The translations under genes were made by a program, and so were the position numbers. A DNA stretch of 53,661 nt from Chromatiaceae bacterium. Lineage in GTDB: Bacteria > Pseudomonadota > Gammaproteobacteria > Chromatiales > Chromatiaceae. This document shows, piece after piece, positions 8,849 through 17,625 of the stretch (position 1 is its first letter; the number at the start of each line of letters is the position of its first letter). The stretch lies in contig JACKMP010000010.1 in NCBI GenBank assembly GCA_024235315.1, positions 1-53,661 on the forward strand, given 5' to 3'. The notes under the pieces were generated by a model that worked only from the letters and a program-made list of their open reading frames with translations, was not told the origin of the DNA and did no database searches.

Positions 8849-10210
8849 TCAGCCGGCGTTCAGCCGCGTACGGATATCGGCCTTCGCCTGGTCGATGATG
8901 GAATCGCGGTCGAGACTGTCCAGTATTTCACGCACTGTCAGTTTCGGACCGGCGTCGCCCCAGGATTTGCCGTTCGCCAGATAGCGCTCGGCAGCACGTC
9001 CGACGACGTAGGTGCTGTAGTAGGCGACCGCACCCTGCGCACCGCCGGTTACCATTGCCGAAAGGCCGGCGGTGCCGAGCTTCAGTGCCGAGGCAGCCAG
9101 ATGGACCGCCCAGACGGTACCCATCAGCAGCAACATCTGAGCACCGATGGTCTTGACCAGGCTTCCGGCCTCGTTGCGGCTCAGTGGAAGGCCGTACGCA
9201 CGCGACAGGTGCACCACCATGCTCACATCGACCACGGCGGCGGCCACCAGGTCGGCGACCGGCACCGGGTTGAGTGCTACGGCGACACCCTTGGCCACAC
9301 ACCATGTGCGGATCACGCGATCGCCCAGGCTACGTCGCGCGCTGAGCACGCGTGCCGCGACCTGGTCGCTGAGGTTGCCGGCGAACATGGAAGCGTTCAG
9401 TGCCGCCAGCGTCTTTCCCTCCTGCTCCAGGACCTGCCAAAGACGGGCCTTCAGTTGGTCCACATCCGGCAGACCCTGGCGCTGCTGCTCGATCTCGTTG
9501 CCTTTTTCGTCGACCCGGATCACCCACTGCGGCGCCGGCTGGGCGGCGGTAAACACGATCCTGTCGGCACCCAGCGATGTGGCGAGGTGTGTCTGCAGGG
9601 CGTTGCGCAGTTGTTCACGCTCGGTGGTGCTGTAACGATCGATCTTGTTCAACACCAGCAGCAACGGACGGCCCTGTGTGGCCAGCGCGCGCAGCGCCGA
9701 GAGTTCGGCCCGGGTGAGGTCGCTGTCGACCACGAACAGGATCAGGTCGGCACGCCCGGCAACCTCCCTGGCCAGTTGCTCGCGTGCCTCGCCGTCCACC
9801 TCGTTGATCCCGGGGGTATCGATCAGGTAGACGTTGCCATCGTGAAACTCGCGCCACTGGCCACTCTGGACGGTCCGGGTCTCGCCGTGAAGCGGGCTGG
9901 TGCTGAAGCGCTGTTCACCCAACAGGGCGTTGACCAGCGCCGATTTGCCGACACTGACGCGGCCGAAAACCGCAATGTGGATATGCCCGTGTTCGAGTTT
10001 GTCCAGCATCGCCTGGACCTGCTGGTAGTCCTCGGCCAGCAGCGCGCGTACCTCCTGCGGCACGCGCTCATCGCTGAGCAGTTCGCGCAGGCTCTCGCGC
10101 GCCAGCGAGAGATGGGTGTCACCAGCCGATTCAGTCGCTGTGCCGGTCGCTGCCGATTTGCCTGACAACCACGCGGGCAAGGCCGCGCGCAGACGTGTCC
10201 AGATCTTCAC
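8849..10210 (-). CDS. DUF697-domain GTPase, second of an overlapping pair
   Basis: A 453-residue GTPase. G1/Walker A is FGRVSVGKS (about 82-90), G3 is DTPG (131-134) and G4 is NKID, so the G domain looks intact. The C-terminal part resembles DUF697 (YcjF-like) with hydrophobic helices (LVAAAVVDVSMVVHLSRAY; LLLMGTVWAVHLAASAL), suggesting membrane association. The GTG at 10210 is preceded by GAGGAG at 7-base spacing and gives the N-terminus MKIWTRLRAALPAWL. With this start the gene overlaps the 3' end of the upstream GTPase by 80 bases in another frame, so translation may be coupled. The cellular role is unknown. Confidence 0.8.
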   Translation of the reverse strand: MKIWTRLRAALPAWLSGKSAATGTATESAGDTHLSLARESLRELLSDERVPQEVRALLAEDYQQVQAMLDKLEHGHIHIAVFGRVSVGKSALVNALLGEQRFSTSPLHGETRTVQSGQWREFHDGNVYLIDTPGINEVDGEAREQLAREVAGRADLILFVVDSDLTRAELSALRALATQGRPLLLVLNKIDRYSTTEREQLRNALQTHLATSLGADRIVFTAAQPAPQWVIRVDEKGNEIEQQRQGLPDVDQLKARLWQVLEQEGKTLAALNASMFAGNLSDQVAARVLSARRSLGDRVIRTWCVAKGVAVALNPVPVADLVAAAVVDVSMVVHLSRAYGLPLSRNEAGSLVKTIGAQMLLLMGTVWAVHLAASALKLGTAGLSAMVTGGAQGAVAYYSTYVVGRAAERYLANGKSWGDAGPKLTVREILDSLDRDSIIDQAKADIRTRLNAG

Positions 10211-11624
10211 CGAGTTTCTCCTCGAACAATTTGGCCGCCTGCCGCGGGTGCAGCTCGCCACGTGTCGCCAGCGTGACGTTCAGCGCGCGGCCGAGCGTAC
10301 GGAATATGATGCCGTAGGCCACTGCGTGCAGTGCACCGCCTGCCAGCGTACCGACACCGGGGAAGGCCTTGAGCGCATTGCCGGCCACCGCCAGGAGCAG
10401 AGTGTGGGCACGCCCGGCGTGCTTTTGCACCAGGGTCAACAGCAGCTCGGTGTCTACCCTGCCGACCTTGGTGTCGTAGATTGCCGCGAGCTCGCGCACC
10501 AGCTGGGTGCCGAGATAGCCCTGAATCAGCAGGTCCGACCCCGGCGTGATTGCCGCCAATGCCCCGATCACGGCTTTGACGGCATAGCTGTCGATCAGTT
10601 CATCGGCCCGGGTCTGACGTGTTGCGGCAATTGCCTCATCGAGTTTCTCCGAAGCGAGGACAAAGGTTGCACTGTCGCTCAGCCGGTCCAGGATCTGCTG
10701 GTTGCCATCGATCATACGTTGCAGGGCGCTGCTGACCGCTTGCACCTGCGGTGCCACGGCGCGGCTCTCCAGCTGTTCGCTGCCGTCGGGCATGTGGCGC
10801 AAGACCTGGCGTGTGGTGGCCGCCGAGGCCTGTACGAACGCCGTATTCGGATGAGCATCGAGAAGCCCGGCGAGTCTTGCCGACAGCGCCGCGGTCTCGA
10901 CGGCGTTGTAGCGGTCTGTCTTGTTCAGTACCAGGATCAACGGCTTTTGCAGCTTCAGCAGCTCCGTCAGTGCCTGGTGCTCAGAGCGATTGAGGTCGCC
11001 ATCGGTGACATAGACCACGATATGGGCACGTCGTGCCTCGTCGGCGGCAAGCCGGTCCAGCGTGCCATCCGCCTCGGCGGTTCCCGGCATGTCTGTCAGC
11101 AGCAGGCTGTCACCGCCGGGACTCTGCCAGGTGTAGCGGGTCAGCTCTCGCGTGGTCCCGCCGCGCACGTCACTCGTGATCTCGGCCTGCGGCAGCAGTG
11201 CCTGTGCCAATGCCGATTTGCCGCTGGATATCTCGCCAAACAGCGCCACATGGATCTCTGCGTGTTCACGCCGTCGCTGCCGCTCGGCCAGCTCGCGGTG
11301 CACCGCGGTCGTGTCGGCGCCCAGCGCCTCCGCCTTGTTGATGGCCGCTGTCACCTGCTCGGCGGTGATCGGGGGCTGGTCGTGGCGCGCGTGCTGCGCC
11401 GCAGCACGCGGGCGCAGGAGCCGCCACAGCAACCAACCGACCAGCAGTCCGGCGACGCCGAGCAGGCCCCACCAGCCATAGCGCAGCCATGCGGGCGCCT
11501 CGGCCAGGCGCGCCTGGATATTCAGCGTGGCCTCGCTGATCGTCAGCACCAGCAGCAATGCCGCCAGGCTGAGGACCAGCACCGCCAGGGCGACGAGGAC
11601 GCGCGCGCTATGTGGCAGGTTCAT
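10131..11624 (-). CDS. Membrane DUF697-domain GTPase, first of an overlapping pair
   Basis: A 497-residue protein with two N-terminal transmembrane segments (about 8-29 and 50-70), then a coiled region and a G domain: G1 FGEISSGKS (129-137), DMPG in place of DTPG as G3 (178-181), and NKTD as G4. A C-terminal DUF697-like hydrophobic region follows (ALAAITPGSDLLIQGYLGTQLV; LLLAVAGNALKAFPGVGTLAGGALHAVAYG). It is distantly related to its downstream partner, which suggests an old duplication; they may form a heteromeric membrane complex (inference). It lies 46 bases downstream of the coiled-coil/wHTH gene on the same strand. Confidence 0.8.
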   Translation of the reverse strand: MNLPHSARVLVALAVLVLSLAALLLVLTISEATLNIQARLAEAPAWLRYGWWGLLGVAGLLVGWLLWRLLRPRAAAQHARHDQPPITAEQVTAAINKAEALGADTTAVHRELAERQRRREHAEIHVALFGEISSGKSALAQALLPQAEITSDVRGGTTRELTRYTWQSPGGDSLLLTDMPGTAEADGTLDRLAADEARRAHIVVYVTDGDLNRSEHQALTELLKLQKPLILVLNKTDRYNAVETAALSARLAGLLDAHPNTAFVQASAATTRQVLRHMPDGSEQLESRAVAPQVQAVSSALQRMIDGNQQILDRLSDSATFVLASEKLDEAIAATRQTRADELIDSYAVKAVIGALAAITPGSDLLIQGYLGTQLVRELAAIYDTKVGRVDTELLLTLVQKHAGRAHTLLLAVAGNALKAFPGVGTLAGGALHAVAYGIIFRTLGRALNVTLATRGELHPRQAAKLFEEKLGEDLDTSARGLARVVVRQIGSDRHSD

Positions 11625-11670
11625 GTGATGTCCCCGCGATGAGGCGCGGCCCCATGGGACTTGGACGGAT

Positions 11671-12090
11671 TCAGGCGGGTGTGTAGATGGACCTTGCGGG
11701 CGACGCGACTTTGCCCTGCCTTTTCAGGTAGGCGAGCGTTTGCGCCAGGTTGTTGGCAACGACGCCGCGACCTTCCAGCTCATCCTTGATTTCCCTGGTC
11801 GATATCTTCTTGGCCTTGGTCACGATCTCCAGCACATGGTCGGTGACATTGCCGCCCGCCGACCCACGTCGTTTTGCACGGCCGCCACGGCCACCGAGGC
11901 TGCGGATCTCGGCATCGATTTCAGCGAGCTCCCTGCGATGGCGCGCCAGCAGTTCGCGTCTGGTGGCCCGCAGGGCGTCGATGCGTGCGCGGGTGGCCTC
12001 TTTGGCCTCCGCCGCTTCCTGTTCCTCGCGTGCGCGTGCGAGCTCGTACAGTTCGTCGGAGGTCAGTTCCGACAGGTTCTTCTTTGCCAT
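11671..12090 (-). CDS. Small basic coiled-coil protein with a winged-helix-like C-terminus
   Basis: A 139-residue cytoplasmic protein I cannot assign to a named family. Residues about 5-70 are a strongly charged coiled coil (SDELYELARAREEQEAAEAK onward). A Gly/Arg-rich linker (SLGGRGGRAKRRGSAGG) is followed by a predicted winged helix-turn-helix (VTDHVLEIVTKAKKISTREI then AQTLAYLKRQGKV). The layout recalls H-NS-like nucleoid proteins with a different DNA-binding end. The ATG at 12090 has GGAG 8 bases upstream; a longer ORF to 12192 is AT-rich leader. A plausible promoter lies at 12136-12163, so this gene may head the GTPase operon. Confidence 0.65.
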   Translation of the reverse strand: MAKKNLSELTSDELYELARAREEQEAAEAKEATRARIDALRATRRELLARHRRELAEIDAEIRSLGGRGGRAKRRGSAGGNVTDHVLEIVTKAKKISTREIKDELEGRGVVANNLAQTLAYLKRQGKVASPARSIYTPA

Positions 12091-12135
12091 CAAGCCAACT
12101 CCAAATGGAAACGTGAGTGCCTCTTTTGACAGAGG

Positions 12136-12163
12136 TATATAGTAAAAGTGCCTAGCGTCGCAA
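12136..12163 (-). promoter_or_regulatory. Candidate sigma70 promoter for the coiled-coil/wHTH gene
   Basis: On the minus strand TTGCGA (12163-12158), a 16-base spacer and TATATA (12141-12136) lie in a locally AT-rich stretch about 45 bases upstream of the ATG at 12090. Four of six bases match the -35 consensus. This is by eye only. Confidence 0.4.
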
Positions 12164-12232
12164 AATATAACGACCACCGATTTATTTTGCAATGAGCGTG
12201 GTCATGGAACATATTGCGTTGCGGATACTATT

Positions 12233-13192
12233 TCATCTATCGGCAGTATCCGGAGAGACTGTCGGCATGCTCATGGCTGAAAACTCGTCTATCGACAGGG
12301 TGCTCTGCAGTCGTCGGTCCCAAGGTGATAGGGTGTCACTGTAGAATGATCGCTTGCTGAAGGTATTCAATAAATCATAGTGACTGACGATCTCCTTGAG
12401 CTGGTAATAGGCGGCAGGGAGCAGCAGGACCACGACAAATACGATACTGGCCGCGGTGTTGCCATGATGAAGTCGTACCAGGAACCAGGCCATGGCCCAT
12501 GGAAGGAGTATTAGGCTCCAGGCCAATCCGACGATGAAGCCGGGTAGCGGCGAGGTAAAGAAATAGTCTGCGTACGGGATCATCAGATCGAGAACGAGCG
12601 CGGTTGTCAGCAACAGGCTGACGAAGCTCAGCGATGAGGGAAGATCCCAGCGGTGTGATGTGATTCTGTTGATTATCAGGAGCGAGACCACAAGGCCGAG
12701 TGCGACCATCATGATGATGGCCTGATCGCGCCAGAACGACTCCCAGGTCAATGTCAGCGGCGTCGATAGATAGTTGTCGAAGGCACTGATCAGCGTCAGC
12801 AAGGCAAACAGCAGCAATGCCCATCCCCAGTGTCCGAACATGCAGACGCTGCCGCCGTGGCAGCTGATCATGCGTGTCGGTGCCACAATGTGTGCCGGAT
12901 CGAGAATGCGGATCCGCGTGCGACCGGCATCGAACACCAATGGCAGGTGGTCGACTGTGACTGGATCCTCGATGCGTCTGCCGCCTATGCGGATACCATT
13001 TTCGTCGGCCAGTGACTTTAGCGTGTAACTGCCGTTGTCGTTGCGGTGCACGATGCAGTGATAAGGCGAAACCGATGGATCCGCAAGAATGATGTCGTTG
13101 TCGAGTGCCCTGCCGAGTCGGAGCGATGGCGTGTCTATCCTGTGATACTGGGCACCGTGCCGACTTTGAATCTCTACGATCAGGGAAGCCAT
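12233..13192 (-). CDS. FHA-domain integral membrane protein
   Basis: A 319-residue protein with an N-terminal forkhead-associated domain (about 1-100; signatures LRLGRALDNDI, SVSPYHCIVH, and ENGIRIGG) that binds phosphothreonine peptides. A membrane part with about five helices follows (about 118-285), then a short hydrophilic tail. The FHA domain should be cytoplasmic. Start ATG 13192 has GAGG 9 bases upstream and overlaps the 3' end of the protease gene by 13 bases, so the two are translationally coupled and probably act together. No Ser/Thr kinase is visible in the window. The call is firm for FHA and membrane; the role is unknown. Confidence 0.82.
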   Translation of the reverse strand: MASLIVEIQSRHGAQYHRIDTPSLRLGRALDNDIILADPSVSPYHCIVHRNDNGSYTLKSLADENGIRIGGRRIEDPVTVDHLPLVFDAGRTRIRILDPAHIVAPTRMISCHGGSVCMFGHWGWALLLFALLTLISAFDNYLSTPLTLTWESFWRDQAIIMMVALGLVVSLLIINRITSHRWDLPSSLSFVSLLLTTALVLDLMIPYADYFFTSPLPGFIVGLAWSLILLPWAMAWFLVRLHHGNTAASIVFVVVLLLPAAYYQLKEIVSHYDLLNTFSKRSFYSDTLSPWDRRLQSTLSIDEFSAMSMPTVSPDTADR

Positions 13193-14511
13193 TGCAGACC
13201 CTCGAGCATGCGTACGATCAGGCGACTCGCAGCGCTGAAATCCGTGCCCGACAGATCGAGGTTGAAAATAAACCCCTGACGGTCGTGTCCAACCATCGCT
13301 GCACTGAATAACAGGTCACTCAGACCGGGGTAGTTCTTGTAGCCACGCGCACAGACCGTGGTCTTGAATGTCTGTCCACTCAGGTCGACGAATTGCGTAT
13401 CGCAGCGGAATCGTTCCACGTCGTCTTTGTCTGCCTTACTGCTGAACTGGCTGTTGTTGAGTGCCTGGTACAGGCGATAGAAGCGCAGCGGTTCGAGGTG
13501 GTCGGATTCGATCCACAGGTACTCGTAAAGTATCTTTCCGACTTCGAGCGTGTCGCTGAGGTAGATATCGTTTTCGTTCTTGCAGCTGATGCTGAAACGT
13601 CGGTAAAGGTGTTCGTCTTTCGGCTTCGGACTCGCGTCCCAGCAGCGGACCGTGGGTGAAATGGCGCCGGGCACGCGCATCCGACGCAGGTCGGTCGACG
13701 GCCAGGCGCCATCGATCATGCCTTGCAGGTATCGGATCTGGTACTCACGGATCTGCTGTGTGATCACCCGGCGGAAGTCTTCTGCCGGTACCACGTTTGC
13801 CACACTCAGTGACTGCAGGTAACGGGTCGGCACGATGAAGCTGATGTCATTGCGTGCTGTCGACACGTTGATTCCGACCACGGTCCCGCGTTCGTCGAAC
13901 GTGGGGCCTCCACTCATCCCCGCATTCAGGCTGCCGGAGAACAGGATGCGGCTGTCATCCGTCTGGCTCAGGACGCCGCCGTTGGTGCCGGCGGCGATGG
14001 TCAGCCCGAGATCGAGCGGATTGCCCATTGCGTAAAGGGCTGCACCTTTTGGTGGTGGTTCGCTGACCTGCAGCGGGTCACCAAAGGGGGCATCGGCCTC
14101 TACCAGGGCCAGGTCATGCACCGCGTCCACGGCGACCAGGCGCAATGGGCCTTCAGTGCCATCTGACGCGACGAATCGCAGTTCATAGCGATCCGGTTTT
14201 TCGATGAATTGACTTACGACGTGGTAGTTGGTCGCAAGGTGCTGCGGCCGATCGAAAATGAAACCGGAGCCGATGCTGCTCTTTTTGCCGGTGTCGCGAT
14301 TGACCACATGGATCTGGTAAACCGCCTGCTCGTTGCGCTCGAATATGGCCTGCGAGTCCAACGCGAGAACCGGTGCCGCTGCCGCGCAGAGCAGGATCAG
14401 CAGAGCCGTAAGCCGTAGTGCGAGGAGGGCCGGATGCCTGTTGCGTATTACCGCTCCCGGATACCGGCCGCGTGAGTGAAACAGGGGCGGGTCCTCAGGC
14501 GACGATGTCAT
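13180..14511 (-). CDS. Exported trypsin-like serine protease with unknown C-terminal domain
   Basis: A 443-residue protein. After an arginine-containing hydrophobic segment (about 28-51, ending APVLALD) comes a trypsin-like domain with the full triad: H97 (ATNYHVV), D133 (VHDLALVEAD) and S200 (NAGMSGGP), as in HtrA-type enzymes, but no PDZ domain follows. The last 200 residues (from about 245) carry several Cys and match nothing I recognise. The ATG at 14511 overlaps the mnmH stop by 17 bases; a longer ORF to 14871 is the antisense shadow of mnmH. It is probably periplasmic or membrane-anchored. Coupling to an FHA membrane protein suggests envelope signalling or quality control (inference). 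Confidence 0.82.
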   Translation of the reverse strand: MTSSPEDPPLFHSRGRYPGAVIRNRHPALLALRLTALLILLCAAAAPVLALDSQAIFERNEQAVYQIHVVNRDTGKKSSIGSGFIFDRPQHLATNYHVVSQFIEKPDRYELRFVASDGTEGPLRLVAVDAVHDLALVEADAPFGDPLQVSEPPPKGAALYAMGNPLDLGLTIAAGTNGGVLSQTDDSRILFSGSLNAGMSGGPTFDERGTVVGINVSTARNDISFIVPTRYLQSLSVANVVPAEDFRRVITQQIREYQIRYLQGMIDGAWPSTDLRRMRVPGAISPTVRCWDASPKPKDEHLYRRFSISCKNENDIYLSDTLEVGKILYEYLWIESDHLEPLRFYRLYQALNNSQFSSKADKDDVERFRCDTQFVDLSGQTFKTTVCARGYKNYPGLSDLLFSAAMVGHDRQGFIFNLDLSGTDFSAASRLIVRMLEGLQWLP

Positions 14512-15613
14512 GGTTTGAACCGAGGTAGTCGAGAACGGCGTTGCGGTCACCTCTGAACACGAGACGTTCGGCCTTGCCCGCGAGTTGATATTCATACATG
14601 CCGTCGTAATACTCGTGCAGCAGGAACGCGATCCAATCCGCGTGTCGCGACGTGTCGCCACTCGCGGCATGGAGCGTGATCGCATCATCAAGCATCCGGC
14701 TGACCAGGGCGTGTCGGTCACCCCCGAGCCGACGCCGGATCCGCTGCATGCTGTCCCGCAGATAGGTGGACCATGCGGAAAATCCCTCGTCTGCGCCATA
14801 CAGCGCCGTAAACTCGGCCAGCGCATCGTGCACGTATTCCTGCAGGGTGATCGCGATTCGCTCCTCGTCACTGGCTTCGAGCAGGATCAGGGGCGCGTGT
14901 TGAAGGTGCTCGTAGAAGGCGCCGGGGATATGACGGCCCCCGATATTTCGGCTCTCGTCCTCGACCAGGAAAGGTCGATTGCCGGCCGCCACCTGTTTCA
15001 GCAGCGCAATCGACAACGCGTTCTCGAAATCGATCTGCGATGGCTGTGGTTGTGGATGATTGCCGAACGCTGAACCGCGGTGGTTGGCCAGTGCCTCGAG
15101 ATCAATCCGCGAACGGCAGTGGGCAAGCAGGCGGGTCTTGCCCACGCCGGTGCGCCCGCCGATCACCACAGGCCGACACGCCTCGCCGTTCACTGCGAGC
15201 TGATCGATCAGGAAGCGCCGCATCGCCTTGTAGCCGCCGCGCACCCTGGGACAGGCAAGGCCGGCCACATCCAGCAGCCAACGCTGGCTGATCTGTGAGC
15301 GCATGCCACCGCGGAAGCAGTACAACACCGCGTCCGGGTGGTGCGCGAGAAACTGCTGCCATTGCGTGATGCGTTGCTGGCGCAACTCGCCGCTGACCAG
15401 GCGCTCGCCCAGCGCTATGGCGCTGTCCTGTCCGTCCTCTTTATAGGTGATGCCGATTCGGTGACGTTCGGCGTCATCGATCAGAGGCAGATTGTGCGCG
15501 GTGGGAAAGGCACCTTCGGCAAATTCGACCGGCGCGCGCACATCCAGCAGAGGCACATCGTTGAGGAACAATGTCCGCAGGTCGTCGATTTCCTTCAGGT
15601 CGGAAGCAGGCAT
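14495..15613 (-). CDS. mnmH: tRNA 2-selenouridine synthase
   Basis: MnmH (SelU, YbbB) replaces sulfur by selenium in 5-methylaminomethyl-2-thiouridine at the tRNA wobble base, through a geranylated intermediate, using selenophosphate. The 372-residue product has an N-terminal rhodanese domain (LLDVRAPVEFAEGAFPTAHN; catalytic C99 in LYCFRGGMRS) and a C-terminal P-loop domain (GRTGVGKT, 153-160). The length matches E. coli MnmH (364). The start ATG at 15613 gives MPASDLKEID; the longer ORF to 15907 runs antisense through tcdA. No selD is visible in the window. It leads the protease-FHA unit and is divergent from tcdA. Confidence 0.94.
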   Translation of the reverse strand: MPASDLKEIDDLRTLFLNDVPLLDVRAPVEFAEGAFPTAHNLPLIDDAERHRIGITYKEDGQDSAIALGERLVSGELRQQRITQWQQFLAHHPDAVLYCFRGGMRSQISQRWLLDVAGLACPRVRGGYKAMRRFLIDQLAVNGEACRPVVIGGRTGVGKTRLLAHCRSRIDLEALANHRGSAFGNHPQPQPSQIDFENALSIALLKQVAAGNRPFLVEDESRNIGGRHIPGAFYEHLQHAPLILLEASDEERIAITLQEYVHDALAEFTALYGADEGFSAWSTYLRDSMQRIRRRLGGDRHALVSRMLDDAITLHAASGDTSRHADWIAFLLHEYYDGMYEYQLAGKAERLVFRGDRNAVLDYLGSNHDIVA

Positions 15614-15723
15614 CTGGTGCTTTGGCTTGGGTGCTCGTGTCCGCGGGGAGGCCGGTTCGCGGTGCGCGAAACGCTTCGTCAGCGACAACCCCGGGACGGC
15701 TGTCAAACCGTTAATATAGCGCG

Positions 15724-16548
15724 ATGCAAGGCCCGGTTGGAGCCACCATCCGGGTAGTTGGTCTGCGGGGTGATCAGCAATTGGATTTTGAGAGGCGGTT
15801 CGGTGGTATTGCACGCCTCTACGGCGAGCAGGGGCTGGCGCGGCTGGCGGCGTCCCGCGTATGCGTGGTGGGTGTCGGCGGTGTTGGCTCGTGGGTCGTG
15901 GAGGCACTTGCGCGCAGTGCGGTTGGTGCGATGACGCTGGTCGATATGGATCATGTCGCCGAGTCGAACATCAATCGCCAGCTGCCGGCAATCGAACCCG
16001 AACTGGGTCGGGCGAAGGTCATTGCGTTGCGTGAGCGGGTTGCGCTGATCAACCCGACGTGCCGGGTCGACACTCTCGAAGAATTCGTCAGCGTGGACAA
16101 TATCGCGGCACTGATCGACGCCGAGCATGCCTGGGTGATCGACTGCATCGACAGCTTCCGGGTCAAGGCGGCGATGATCGCGTTCTGCCGGCGCCGCAGG
16201 CAGGCGATCATCACGGTCGGCGGCGCCGGCGGGCAACGCGACCCGACGCGCGTGCGGATCAGCGACCTGCGCCGCACGGAGCAGGATCCGCTGCTGGCGC
16301 GTACGCGCAAGTTGTTGCGTCAGGACTATGGCTTTCCGGTCAACCCCAAGCGCCGTTTCCAGGTCCCCAGCGTGTGGTCCGACGAGCCGCAGCTGGCACC
16401 GCCCGACAGCTGCGATCCGGTGGCGTCGGGCTCACTGAACTGTGGCGGATACGGCGCCTGTATGCCGGTAACCGCCAGCTTCGGCATGGCGGCGGCTGGG
16501 TATGTGATCGACCGCCTGGCAAGCGCCCGGGGCAGCGATCACGCCTGA
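15724..16548 (+). CDS. tcdA: tRNA threonylcarbamoyladenosine dehydratase TcdA
   Basis: TcdA (CsdL, YgdL) is an E1-like ATP-dependent enzyme that cyclises t6A37 of tRNA to ct6A. The 274-residue product has the RRFGGIARLYGEQGL family opening, the Rossmann loop CVVGVGGVGSW near residue 50, the adenylation site DMDHVAESNINRQ, and a CGGYGAC C-terminal motif. The ATG at 15724 gives about 18 residues before the conserved start; a TTG at 15781 is an alternative. It is divergent from mnmH with 110 bases between starts, so two tRNA wobble-region modification genes share a control region. It ends 18 bases before convergent rdgC. Confidence 0.93.
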   Translation: MQGPVGATIRVVGLRGDQQLDFERRFGGIARLYGEQGLARLAASRVCVVGVGGVGSWVVEALARSAVGAMTLVDMDHVAESNINRQLPAIEPELGRAKVIALRERVALINPTCRVDTLEEFVSVDNIAALIDAEHAWVIDCIDSFRVKAAMIAFCRRRRQAIITVGGAGGQRDPTRVRISDLRRTEQDPLLARTRKLLRQDYGFPVNPKRRFQVPSVWSDEPQLAPPDSCDPVASGSLNCGGYGACMPVTASFGMAAAGYVIDRLASARGSDHA

Positions 16549-16566
16549 CCGACGGACGGCAGCGGT

Positions 16567-17472
16567 TTACTCCTGTTCGAGTCCGCCATAGGCCTCGATG
16601 ACCGCGGGGATGAAACGCGCCAGCTCCATGCCCATCAATGCGAAGTCGGCATCGAAACGCGCCAGGGCGTCATCGGCGTCGACCTCGGCGGCCTCCTGCA
16701 TGATCAGGTCCAGAAAGCGCAGGCGCCGGATGCCCAGATCGTCGCACAGGATGCAGCCGATGCGCTCCTGCCACTCTACGGCCAGCTTGCCGACCTGCAT
16801 GCCGGCGTCGAGGTGCGACTTCACCTCGGCGCTGCCGAGGTCGATGCGTTTGCCGCGCATCACGCCGCCCTTGTCGACCGGCTCCTTGAGTTCACACTCG
16901 TCACCAAGTTCGAATCCCTCTGCCGGTGCGGTCTCCAGCCAGTGCGTCAGCACGGCAGCCGGTGCGCGGTCGACGGCCAGCGGCCTGACCCTCAGGCTGC
17001 CGAGCGTTTCCCGTAGCATGCCCAGCAGTTCCTCGGCCTTCTTCGCGGTGCCGCTGTCCACCACCACCCAGCCGGCCTGTGGGTCGATATAGGCGTATTG
17101 ATGGCTGCTGCGGGTAAACGCACGTGGCAGCAGGTCCGTGATGACCTCGTCCTTGATGCGTTGCTTTTCCTTGCGGCCGACCGGGCGCGATTCGGCGAGG
17201 CCGATCGCCTCGGCCTTTTCCTCGACCTGCTCGCGCACCACCGCGGCAGGCAGTATGCGGTCCTCGCGACGCAGACAGACCATCATCCGTCCGTTGTCCG
17301 CGTGTACCAGTTGGGTGGATTCGCGGCCGGCCGGCGCGGCCCAGCCCATGCTGTGTGTATCCAGCCCGGCACAGGGCTTGAAGCGCTTTTCTTCGAGTGC
17401 GGTATGCAGTGATTCGGAGGTGTGTTCGAACGTTTCAATCAGACGGTACAGCTGCAGATTGCGAAACCACAT
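16567..17472 (-). CDS. rdgC: Recombination-associated protein RdgC
   Basis: A 301-residue RdgC, a nucleoid-associated ring dimer that encircles DNA and inhibits RecA. The N-terminus MWFRNLQLYRL is the family hallmark and the length equals that of E. coli RdgC (303). Other conserved stretches are TRSSHQYAYIDPQAGW and the acidic end LARFIPAVIEAYGG. ATG 17472 has AAGGAA 9 bases upstream. It is divergent from rapA; the roughly 140 bases between them should hold both promoters, including a TACAAT -10-like box at 17587-17592 oriented to rapA. Confidence 0.95.
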   Translation of the reverse strand: MWFRNLQLYRLIETFEHTSESLHTALEEKRFKPCAGLDTHSMGWAAPAGRESTQLVHADNGRMMVCLRREDRILPAAVVREQVEEKAEAIGLAESRPVGRKEKQRIKDEVITDLLPRAFTRSSHQYAYIDPQAGWVVVDSGTAKKAEELLGMLRETLGSLRVRPLAVDRAPAAVLTHWLETAPAEGFELGDECELKEPVDKGGVMRGKRIDLGSAEVKSHLDAGMQVGKLAVEWQERIGCILCDDLGIRRLRFLDLIMQEAAEVDADDALARFDADFALMGMELARFIPAVIEAYGGLEQE

Positions 17473-17625
17473 ACCAGGTGTTCCTTGATGGCCAAAGGGG
17501 CGGGATTATGGCCGTGTGCCGCGTGCGACGCCACACTGGATGTCGCCGTTTTCGGTCGCTGCGCCTCTGCATCTTCGGATAGCCGCTACAATGCCCGCCC
17601 ATTTTGCAGTCGGGTGAGTGTGGTG

